Source: Symsagittifera roscoffensis (Eukaryota > Xenacoelomorpha > Acoela > Convolutidae). Taken from it: 64,000 bases of DNA. Made by a program: the position numbers and the translations under genes. The notes below the pieces were generated by a model. It searched no databases, was not told the origin of the DNA, and worked only from the letters and a program-made list of their open reading frames with translations. The stretch is from positions 52,412,013-52,476,012 of the forward strand of contig NC_087068.1 of the NCBI RefSeq assembly GCF_963678635.1, in the 5' to 3' direction. Each line of letters starts with the position of its first letter. Position 1 is the stretch's first letter. Shown piece after piece: positions 51,427 through 62,400 of the stretch.

Positions 51427-53005
51427 CCCATCCGGGGTTTAGAGAGTTTTAGTTTTTCAATGTTCTATTGTAGTGTAGAATGGGTGATGGTGTTTTTCTT
51501 TGGAGAATGCGAGCATATTCTTTTTTCGTGTTTGGAAGAAGAGATGTTATCGCGATAATTTCGGGAGATCGTATTATGGTTTCTGATCGGTTGTGATGAG
51601 TGTTAATCTTGTTGATTTTAGAGAATAGGAACATTGCTATTCTACAATGCTATTCTCAACCTGGTTCGGATTTGGCATGTAGTTAGACTTTGGATGAAGT
51701 GCCTGGTAACTAGGATCTATACGTATACTTGAACATCGAGATGACCATTGTTCTGTTGCAATGGGTTTCCTTTGCTGCGATGCCAAGTCGTACTTTAAAT
51801 CCGTTGAGTGTAGTGATTGTAGGCAGCATGTCAGGCGGGTTTGCCATTCCGTAGTTGGAGTGTGATTGGGTTGTCAAGTTCCTTGCTGCTCGTCTTTGGG
51901 CTGTATAATATCTATATATTGCGTTGTATTATTTACATATATAAATCTTTGTTAATCTTGTTTTTTAGTCATGATTTTGTACTAGTTTTTATCGCAAAAG
52001 CGTTACTATTTAGTTCGGTTTTTTTTAAAAGCTACTCACACTTGAGTGACTCTCGTCAAAAATACAGTCGAGGGTGTCACAAAGCGTGGATGTAGCACGT
52101 TGGATGAGGCCGGCTATAGAGTATGCTCACGACGTCCTTTCTGGAGGGTATGAGTTCATGCTCTCTTTTTCGGAAAATCCTGTTTTAGTTCAACCTTTCG
52201 TGTTGTTTTTTGCTACTTGTGTTCTCTTTTGTTGTCTTAGTTATGTATTTTGCTCAAAAATCAAATTGGATGTTTTGGGTTTGTCTTTCGACTTTTTAGT
52301 ACTTTGTTCTTTTGTGTTCGGACTTAAAAGTAGTCTTCAAAAGAATAATTTATCCAGTTCTAAGCTGGTGTTAATCCATTTTGGGTACGGTGGGTTTTCT
52401 TTTCCTAGTCATGCTGTTAGGTTGTGGTTTGTGGTGTTTAGTAAGCTGCGTTGTTAGTTGGGATTGTTATATAATTCCTTTCCAACCGGGTGAAAGAAAG
52501 TTTGAAATTTGTTATTACTTGTTTGAGTTGTTCTTAGTGAAAGTTAAAACTTGAAATCATTATTTCAAACAACTCGTCGTGGGCGAGCTGTGCGAGTGTG
52601 CATAGAATTTGTGGGCGAGTGAACATAAAGAAGCGTCTTTGAAAAGGTTAGTACTGCTGTTTGCAATTTATTGACAATTTTCATTTGTTTACTACTTAAA
52701 AAATATTAAATTTACTGCTTGATTTCGGGGTGGAAATTATTAATTTTATTTCAATTGTACGGAGATTTTTTTGCAGGGGAAAAAATTTAAATATTAATTT
52801 ATTGCTTTGAATGGGAGAGTTTTGCTGCTTAATATTTGAATTTGGTTAATGAAAACTTATGAATCTAGAAAAAGTTTCCTGTTTTTTATTTCGCTTTTCG
52901 TTTTGTAGATGATTGAAGATCGTGCCTATGAAGAAAAAATAAAACATTTATGAAGAATGGTTAGTTTTGTTCGAATTTATTAGTAAATTATTTAATTCAT
53001 TTTAC
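51427..53005 (-). promoter_or_regulatory. 3' region of the decayed relative
   Basis: Counterpart of 47,267-48,822. Retained features: the hairpin at about 52,031-52,053 (CACTCA/TGAGTA-type stem), the CCAGCTTAGAACTGG hairpin (about 52,355-52,369), the micro-ORF (52,412-52,371), degenerate GCAGTA-type repeats (about 52,640-52,800) and the intron directly after the stop (53,005-52,926). The plus-strand frame 52,074-52,457 overlaps this block and is treated as antisense shadow. Confidence 0.6.
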
Positions 53006-54767
53006 CTAATCATCGCTGAAAAATTCATGGGGAAAAACGTCTTTGATGATGTCTGATGAGGTTAGTATTTTAGCTAGCAAACGAATTATGTGTTTAGTTT
53101 GCAGTAGTGGCCAAAACAATTCGAGTGCTTTAATGATGTTGTGCTCTTCAGTGCTAGGTGATAGTTCATACGGTGTGTTTTGAATAAGGTTATAGAGTTT
53201 ATGATTATAGCGAGTGTTATATATGAATTATAGGTTTGGGACTTCAACGGGCTGAAGGAATTCGTGAGAGACGATTAGTGGGCGGGATTCGTCTGCGTTT
53301 AGGAGTTTGGTTAGGGGATGGGATCGTAATTTCGGAAGGTGCCTTGCAAGTTAGTGTCTTTAATACAATAGGTGAAGTTAAAAAAAGTGTTGAGGTGTAT
53401 TTAGAGGTAATGTTTTGATATCTATGGCGAGGTTGTCGTGCTGGTGTATTTGGGGTCTAAGGGAGTTGGATGAACTGGTAGTAAGCGTACGTGTGTGTTT
53501 GTTTAGTTGGTAACATGACATCGTGTTAACAGCGCAAATCAAGTTCTTTGGGCGTGAGGAAATGAAAGGTAAGTGAAAAGTGGTTAAATTTGTTTAAGTA
53601 TGAATCATAAGCATGAATATCACGGAATTTTGCTGAAATGACGTTGTCGTAGATTTTGTTTAAGGTGTTGAGTGTGAAAGTGTATGGGTTTTTGATGAAA
53701 AATTTTTCTGTTAGTTGGGAGTTAGCGAATGGGTCGTTGTTTAGAAAGATGTCTTCGGTGGATCGTTTGATGTTTTGATCGCAATAATCTATAGAATATT
53801 CATCATTTTTGGGTGCCGTGAATTTGATTAGTGATTTTCTGCATCCTATCTGCGTGAATTGTTTTAGGGTTAGTGCTGTTGTTAGAAGGTAGAGTTGGGT
53901 GCTGCACACTTCATTGTCATAAGGGGTGTTATATAGTGGCAATGATAGTGGATTAGTAAAGTGATAGATTGATGTCCATGAAAGTGTAGGGTATAATACG
54001 TGCTCGTTTACATAATTGGGCCTCTCGTCATTGGGGTCTGAATGGAAGTATGTGTATTGTGGGAAAAAGGGTAGACATAATTGGAGAAATTCTTTGGTGT
54101 TAGTGTGAAGTGGATTATTGACAAATGTTGTGGATGTTCCTGGGTTAGATGGGAATGGAGTATTTGGGGATTTTCTTTTAAAGGTTCGGTAAGCTCTGGC
54201 TGTACTGGAGGATGGGGTTGATGAGTAGGTTGGGTTTTGTGAAGGGGTATAATGTGAAGAGAGTGTTGGGGTTGATGGGTTGGATGATATTATAGATTGT
54301 GAGAGTTGGTGAATAGTTAGTGTTTGAGGGTGTTGTAATTGTTGTTGCAATGTGATGAAGTTATCAAGCTCGTGTGATATTTGCGTGTTTTCTGAGTCGT
54401 TGTTATCGGATGGTTCACTGGTTAGAGTTGAATACATGGGCGTCACTTTTGAAATGGGAAAATGAGGGGAAGAATGTTCAATTTTGACTTGGGAATGAAT
54501 AGGTTGAAAGGGAGGTTAGAAAATATAGATGGGCTGGACTCAGAGTTGGCAAGTTCGTCGGGTGCTTCGATATCGGAGTTTTTGATTTGGGAGATAGTGT
54601 TATATACTGTTGTTTTGGGATAAGTGTCTGATTCCATGCTGGATGAAGTGTTATGATGAGGTGATTGAGGTAAGGGGGAAAGCAAAAGTTGGGATGATGG
54701 GAAGGTTGTTCTGGAGGTTGGCTGGGTGGGAAGTTGATCGATGGAGGGATCCAACCAGGCGGCTCAT
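53006..54767 (-). pseudogene. decayed copy of the 599-residue ORF
   Basis: Starts at ATG 54,767 within the former envelope stop (ATGA kept). After about 25 codons a frameshift moves it; further pieces are open at 54,754-54,443 and 54,446-53,526. The last part down to the TAG at 53,006 is broken. The shared phrases (for example SWTSIYHFTNP, EKFFIKNPYTFTLN) align with the intact protein across its C-terminal domain. Confidence 0.85.
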
Positions 54768-57329
54768 CGTGGGCTAAAAAGAAGGTTGTTCTGAGAACGA
54801 AAGATAGTGGTATGTTGTTGTTCTACAAATTGTTTTTATGTGTCTTCTATACTGGGTTGTTGGGTTATTATGTGTTGAATCGGGCTTTGTTGATAATTAG
54901 AAGTTATGAGGTCTGTTAGGGCTATATTTCTGAAGTTTCGCGGTACTAATGATAAGGGATGGTTATGGTTTAGATTTTTTAATTGTTGTGCTGTAGGTAT
55001 TGAATTCGTATTGTTTCGTGATTCGTCATATGTGGTCGGTGTTGTTGATAGCTTGGTATTGTATTCTTTTGTTTGAGCGTCTAAAAGTATTTTAATTATT
55101 GATGTAGAAAATATTCCAAAAAATCCTGCGAAAAGTATGCGTGCTACACTTGCTTGTTTGTTTACATGTGTGTGTATTGCGCATGTTGTGTAGATTCCTT
55201 TTAAGAGACAGAAAAAAAAATCCCAGAAATTTAAACATTGCGTATAATAGTCAATCTTTCTAGGATGTAGTAGGGCCATCCTAGAAAGGCAAGAAGTTCG
55301 TTTTTCAAATTTGCAAAACTAAAAATGTTTATTGGTGATATATCTCTTGGTCTATATTTTTTGCCGTTTAATTGAATATAAGCTTTTAAATCTTTAAAAT
55401 ATCCGCTATAGTCTTGGGCGTATATGTCTGAAAAGTCTGCTGTTTCTGCAAGTTTGCGTAGATTTTGATCTATAGATTTTCGTTGCATTGTGTCCATTTT
55501 TGTTTGTAGTTCTTGAAATTGTTGTGTACGGATGTGACGTTGAATGTCTGATTTAGAGTATATGCCGATTGATTGTAAATCGATATTGGGGTTACGGGCA
55601 ATAGCTCTAATGCTTTCTGGTGAAAATCTGGAGTGGTTGCATAAGTGTAGGATATTGTGTAATAAGATAGTATTTATCTTCGTCAGGGTTTAATTGTACT
55701 AATTTTGGCTGTTTTCTGATCCACACGGGACTGCGTTATCCCAAAAAAAGTTCTTTGGGAGAGTGTATCAACAAAATGTACTTTATTTTTCTAGAATATT
55801 GGGATTCTTTTATAGCATCTTTTGTCTTCAAAAACGTATAAAGGTGATACTTTTTTTAGTAAAAGTGTATAGCATAAAATATTTTCCTCGTAGACAATAA
55901 AATTTCATCTGCTACCTGACAATAAAAATCCTGCATAAGGGATTTTAAGTACTGCTAGTGCAAGTGATTGTTAAATTTGTGTGTGTTCAAATTCGCATAG
56001 ATGATGGAGTGTTTCAAGTTCTGTCAAAGACATTTCTTGAAAGATTCTACTTATTGTGTAGTCTAATTTCATGTCTAGATGTATGTCATAGTGAATTGCG
56101 CCACAAAATTAGTGTTGTTCTTGAGTGATAATTCTTGTAACTGTGTACTGTCTTTGTCTTGTGGTTTTACTTTTCCAACAATTCTTTCTGAGTTTTTTAG
56201 AAGTTGATTCGGGACATATGCGTTTTCGTCAGTGGTTGAATGAGTTGTAGCCATTGGATGTTTAATTAATTTTCAAGTATTCATGTTGAAACCTTTTTCG
56301 TATTCGACAAGAATTTCTGAGTATTGTGTTTTGTAAAGTGGTTTGGTGTATTTATATGCAAGTTCCGTTTCTGGGTGTATTTGGAAACGTGTCATTTTAT
56401 TTTCTATTTTATGAATGTTTCTAAATCTATAATTACTATGTCTGAGTTGATCATGACTTACATCTTCAAATGGGATTGATTCAAAAAAATTTTTTTTGGG
56501 TGAAATTTTATCATTCTAGCGTGTATTTTTGCTACTTGAAATGTGTTACAGGTGTCTTCGGGGAACCGAACAATTGTTGTTTATGTACGTGTAGTAGGAT
56601 CGCAGTAACCTTAGTCGTTTTTGCAAAGTAGTCTAATTCCATGATAAATAATAGTGTCATCTTTTAAATCACGTGCTAGTTTTACTTTTTCAAGTTGTAT
56701 TTTCCAATCAAAAAACATTATTTAAAGGTATCATTTGTTTTTAGTGTCGGCTTTGCAATTTGAGGGGTTGTTTATTTCAAAGTGTGGTATCCAATTTTTA
56801 TCATGGAGATCGTAAATTAATCTTTCCTGTGCTCCGTGGAAGGGAAAATTGTCTGGAAAAACTTGGAAGTTTACTAATTTTCTAGTTGTGCTTTTACTTG
56901 ATGTGATTTTTATTCGTTGAAGTTTGTTTTTACAATCGTTAGGGCTAAGGTGTAATAGTCTTTCGATGTTACTTTGGTAGAAAGATTCATGATCTAGTCT
57001 GTTTGTGTTACCATTTGAGACTTGGGAACAAGGTACTTTCTTTTCGGAAAATGTTGCTGTGAATTTATATCTTGTTAGCGTTGTAGCTCGTGCTTTGAGT
57101 AAAGTGTTGCTACTATGTTTTTTGTTTCGATTGATTGTGGTTCGGATCTATATTGAGTGACTTGGTTTATTGCATATTTGTGAAAAGTTTTTTGTTCATT
57201 TTCTTCACAATCATAATGTATGACTAGTAAATCCTGGGCACTTGTTCGGGGGGAAGGATTGTTATGATCGAGTTTTGAGAGATTGAAAAAAAGAAGAGTC
57301 TGAAAAACTAGTATCTTTAGAAGATACAT
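54764..57329 (-). pseudogene. env: decayed envelope-like gene
   Basis: Starts at ATG 57,329, with signal peptide intact (57,329-57,075 open). The central part, 57,075 to about 55,500, is split by many frameshifts and stops. 55,497-55,231 and 55,279-54,836 are two overlapping open pieces covering the pre-membrane region, the membrane segment with a frame break at its start, and the tail. It could not give a full-length product. The 13 nt overlap with the preceding ORF is kept. Confidence 0.88.
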
Positions 57330-58404
57330 GTGTATGATGGTCCTGAATATGGATTAAAAAAAGTGATATATCCAATTGTCTTTTTTTGTGAATCTATCGT
57401 GTTTGTCGTTGATTTCTGTTGTTATAAATGGGGGATGTAAATATTGAGCTGTTATATTCCGGGGGGAGCTAGTGATAAGGGATGATGATTTTTGTTATTT
57501 AGTCTCACTGTGATTTCAAATTTTAGTGTCAGATTATCCTGAGTGAGTATTTGTATACTATGTTCATGAATATCTTTGTCGATATTGTACTCTGTTTAGT
57601 GCCCAGTTGTGTAATCTGTTACTTTCGTGATTTTGTCCAAATAACGGAGGGGGTGTTACGAATAAATTCTAATTGTAGGTGTATGTTATTTGTTGATTTT
57701 TCTCTACATCTGGCGTCGACATTTGTAGGAGAATTTTGGGGAAATGGTGTTTGTAAAATTTGAGTTTGAGAAGGGGTTGAAGGGAGTGAAAGAGTTTCAG
57801 GTAGTGACAAAGATGTGTCAGATGAAACGTCTATTGGATCATTCGCTAAATTTGGTTCGCCTTGCGTAACAGCTTGTGTCATCCAAAATGGGAGATGCTC
57901 TGTAGTGGCTTGGGGATCGAAAAGGTTTTCTCGGATATGTTCAGAGGTAGGGGTTGAACCTAAAAAATCTGAGGGAATGTTCGATGTGTTTTGCTGCATT
58001 GGAGTCTGTGGAGTACTTTAAATTGTACTACTGGAAAGGTCTACAGGATTTGTTGTTTTTGAATGAGGTGTGTTGAGTTGAACTCGGGGGTTTTGCAAAT
58101 TTCTATTTCGTCTTGGATGAATAATTTGTCGGTTTATTTCGAGTGTGTTTTGGTTATGACTTTGGTGTCTTGCTGTATTAAGATATTGTTCGAGAGGGGG
58201 GCATATTTTATATACTGGTTCGTATTGTGGTTCGCTCAGCGATGCTTGGCAAATTACTGGTTCTAGTGGTTCGGAAAATCGTACCTGTCTTTCTTCAAAT
58301 GTGTATGGGTTGTCTTGAAAAGAGATGCGTGTTGATGATTGGGAGTTACTTGTTTGAGTATTTGTTGGTGTTGTTGGAGGTTCTTGGGACGTAGCTGGTG
58401 GGGA
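57317..58404 (-). pseudogene. decayed copy of the ATG-less ORF
   Basis: Begins just after GTTAG at 58,405-58,409, the point matching CAACAG in the intact copy. The first part (Ile-Ser-Phe-Gln-Asp-Asn-Pro-Tyr and following) and the piece 57,999-57,619 align well with the intact ORF; the last third is disrupted. In contrast to the intact copy, several ATG triplets have appeared here. The end overlaps the envelope ATG by 13 nt as in the intact copy. Confidence 0.75.
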
Positions 58405-58446
58405 CTAACGTGGGGGTTGTTTATTAGCAATTTTGAAAAGTTTTCG

Positions 58447-58878
58447 GAAAAACTATTTATATATGAGTAAAATTTGTGTTTTTTGTATTTTTCTTGAATG
58501 AAAAGTCTTAAAAGTACTGTAGCTAATGCGAAGGTTAAAATAGCTTTTTTTACACATTTGCACATTGTGTTTATAACGAATGTTGAAATTGTGAGAAGTA
58601 TTATAAAAAGAAGAAAAACATCTGTTCTACTGAATAGATGTTGGAACATTTAGATAGTTATTTGAAATATCGTACCTGAGGAGGTGGTCAATGATTTTGG
58701 AAAAATTAACGTAGAATGGGCTAAGGAATCAAAAATGATGAAGAAATTGCAAAAAATTATCAGGGTGAGGATGAATATTTCTAAAATGGCGGATACAAGA
58801 TTTGAAAAAATTGGAAAGAATTGAAAAAAAGTTTGAAAAATTATTATGAAATTTGTTGACTGTTTAAGAAAGAAGCAT
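58447..58878 (-). pseudogene. decayed copy of the small membrane protein gene
   Basis: The first exon (58,878-58,676) begins with ATG in the same context as the intact copy but soon meets stops. A 46 nt intron (58,675-58,630), GTACGA to TTCAG, is kept. The second exon encodes SRTDVFLLF...CKCVKKAILTFALATV, closely matching the intact copy. The frame lacks the intact copy's stop and runs on to 58,263 in the wrong frame of the next gene. Confidence 0.75.
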
Positions 58879-59470
58879 TTGAAGAAACGATTTCTTCGTC
58901 GAATTATGTTTTATTTTTTGAGGCTCAAGTCAAGTGTGGTCGGATTATTTATTGGTTTTTTAACAATTCGGTTGGATTTCGGCATTTTTTGATAAAGGAA
59001 AGATTGAGGGCTCTTAAGAGTCTTCTTGGTTTTGTTGTTATTTATTGGATGATTGCTAAACCCTAAGAGATATTCGTATTTTAGGCTGAATGATCATGTC
59101 CGTTTTGTTCTTTAGGCTAATTTAATTTTTTTGCCTGAGGCGTTTTTGAGGTTTAAGTTGGGACAATATTGTTGATCTTCGTACTGCTTGTCAGGGGAGG
59201 TTTGTAATATTGAGACTTTGTTTATTTGAGGTGTCAATGTTTAGCGGTTTGCTTATTTTTAACCTGAAGTCTTTTAGTTATAGTTGGAGATTGGCTTGAG
59301 GGTGATTGTTTGTCGGCTAAAGAAGTCGTGTTTAAAATGAGGTGATGATTTCTAAAGGTTTGCTGATTTGCTGAATTTGAACTACTTTGTTCAAGTGCTT
59401 TTCAGCATGATTTTTGAGAAAATGTTCGATTTAAGAAAATATTTTCAAGATTTGAAAATTTTAATCAATT
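58879..59470 (-). other. non-coding gap, counterpart of 40,704-41,303
   Basis: No open frame. Equivalent in place and size to the gap in the intact element. Confidence 0.5.
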
Positions 59471-62400
59471 TTAAAGTGGTTTCTGAAATTCAACTTTCTT
59501 TAATATTTTAGATTGTGGGATGCATGTTTTGTAATCTTTTCGTGACTGATTACGAAGTCGCAATGATTGTCCAAGTGAGGAGTTTTCTTTTTGATCATAG
59601 GGTAAAATTTTTTCTTCTAATTTTTGATTTTTTTCTCTCTGTTTGAGGTAGCTTTTTGTTGTGTACATTTATTGATCTTTGTTTGTGAAGTTCTTTTTCA
59701 TTTTTATCTAATGGTTTTTAGATAGTTCATATCAGTGCTTTAATTTTTTTTGTGATCTGAACTATTTTGAATAACTTTAGGTCCTGTAAAAGAGTATAAT
59801 TGAGTCAGTTCTCTTAGGGCGTACTCTTTCGGGTAATATGGTTAAAGATTGATTCTGACTTTAAAGTCGCGATGATTGTCTATGTGGAGATTTTTCTTTT
59901 TGATCTTGTGGTCGAATTTTTTTTTCTTATTTTCGATTTTTTTTTTCTGTTTGAGTTATCTTTTTGTTGTCTAGATTTTGAGATGTTTGTTTGTTAAGTA
60001 CTTTTTTTTTGTTCTAAATGTTTCATATGAATTCATATCAGTGCTTTGATTTTGTTTGTAATTGGAGTTATTGTGAATTACTTTGAGTCCTGTAAAGGAG
60101 TATAATTGAGTCAATTCGCGAAGAGCGTTTTCTTTCGGATAAGAGGGTAAAAAAATTGTTCCGGTATTGAACGATTTTTTTTGTTTAGGTCTGTAGGTTT
60201 GTATGTTAAATCAGAGGGTTTATCAATTATTCGATATGGTTTTTTTCGGAGTGGTTGTAAGTTTTTAGAAATTCCTTTTTGTGTTGATAAGTTTGGAATT
60301 AAAAGGTATGTTCCGATCTTTAAATTTTTAGCTGGGTTAAATCGGGAAATTTTTGGGGAATCAATCGTTTGTCTCTGCAACAATTATTTTTTAATTTCTC
60401 GTTTTTTTTTATCTCTGTTTAAAATTTATTCGGTGTGTGTACCGGAAGCTAATTTTAGATTTTGTGGATGATGAAAGTGATCTTCATCGAGGGTATGTGG
60501 TGGTAGATTGTAACATATTGATTCCTTAGTGGGTTGACAATAGCCTTGTGTATTTTTTGAAGAGTTTGCGGTGAACATTATAGGTTTCTGTGGTTTTTGG
60601 TTGAAAACCTTTTCAAAGGGTGATAGTCCTAAGGTTGTTGTGATATGTGAATTATAAGATAGTGGGAATAGTTTTACATCTGTTGACCATTCAGTATATC
60701 GTGGGTCATTTCCGTTAATGATACATCTAAGATATTATTGTAATGAACGGTTCATGCCTTCGACTAATCCATTAGTCCAAGGTGCGTGAGATGTACATGG
60801 TTTGTGTTTAATGTTGTATAAGTGGCATAGTGTAAAGATTTCGTTATTTATAAATTCAGTGCTATTATCTGTAACAAGGATTTTGGGTAAACCGAATTTT
60901 TCTATCCAGTGTTCATAAAGTGTTGTAAATGCATAAAAAGCCTGACAATAAGGTACTGGGTTAATTGCTACATAGTGTGTGAATGCATCTATTATGACCA
61001 TTTTATATGAGTTTCCTTCTGAGGATGGTGATAATTGGTCCTTTTGTATTGAATGAAATTCTGTGATTGAAATTTAGACTTTGTCCTTCAAAATCATGTT
61101 TTTCTGCGATTTGTTTTTGGTTTGGGTATGGTTTGCTTAATTGACATATTATGCAATCGTTGCATAATACTTTTAGTCAAATTGGTGCGTTTGGGAAATA
61201 AAAATTTTGTAAGAAATTTGAGTATGTTTTTTCTGCTCCTGAGTGTCCTTTAGTTTGTAAAGAGTGAGAGGTATAAAAAGGTATAAGCATAATACTTAAA
61301 GGTAGGCAGGGTACTTTGATATCGGATGTTTGGTATTCTAGGATATCTGTGTTTTCGTTGATAGAGGTATTGTTAAATGTTCTGAAATATCTAAGAAGGT
61401 TTCTGTTTCCTAAATTGGTGATAGCGGCTGTAATTGGCTTGTTTTTATATTTGTGCCAAGATTTTAAATGTTTCTGTAATAATTCGAGTGTTATTTTTTC
61501 TGATATTGGAAAAAAATTGTTTTCAATTTCTACTACTTGTGATAGAGGTACTGTATCTAGTGGTTCATGAAGTTTAAAAACATGGTTTATTGTAGATTTT
61601 GAGTCATTATTTGGTGGGCTGATAAATGTATTTTATCAGTGAGATTTTCTTTTTCTTTTAAAGGGATTAGATCTTTTTTATATAATTTTTGTTTGATTGG
61701 TTTTTGCTGTGTGTTGTTTTTTATCCATGAAAAGTATGGTATCGGTTTGAAAGTAGATTTTCCTAGAAAGTCTAATTCGTAGTGATTGTTTTGACAATCT
61801 AGATATAGTGGAAAACGTTCTAGATTATTTATTTGTGATTGGTCTATGTTAGTTTTTATTGCATTTTTGCATTGTAATCTTGGGGAGGTTTCCTTTTTTG
61901 CAAGAAAAAGTTTTATAATTTGTGGTTTTTCAATTGTTATTTTTCTTGTTAATAACACTTCTTGTTAAAATTATCTGAAATCTATAAACCCTATGGTTTG
62001 GGTTTGATTTTCGTGTCAAAAGAAAGATTATTTGCTTATGGTCTGTAAGTAAAATTTTTGGATGTTTAGATCCAAGTATTAAAAATTCATATTCTATAGG
62101 TGGATATATTATGGCTGTGCATTCTCTCATAAGAGTAGAGAGTCTAAGTTCAGCTTGTGTGAATGGCCTAGAGTTTGCGGAAATGACGTACATTTTATTT
62201 GTTCATTGTGAGATTGTAATAATGATGCGCCGATGCCAAAACTTGAGGCGTCGCACATGGCATTAATTGGTTGATCGGGATCTGGAACAGTGTTTGATAA
62301 TTGTTCTGTGAGAAGAGTTTTTCTTTCTTCAAATCGTTTCTGATGTTCTGTTGTCCATTCAAAATTATTCTGCTGTCTAAGGATGTTGTAAAATGGTCTT

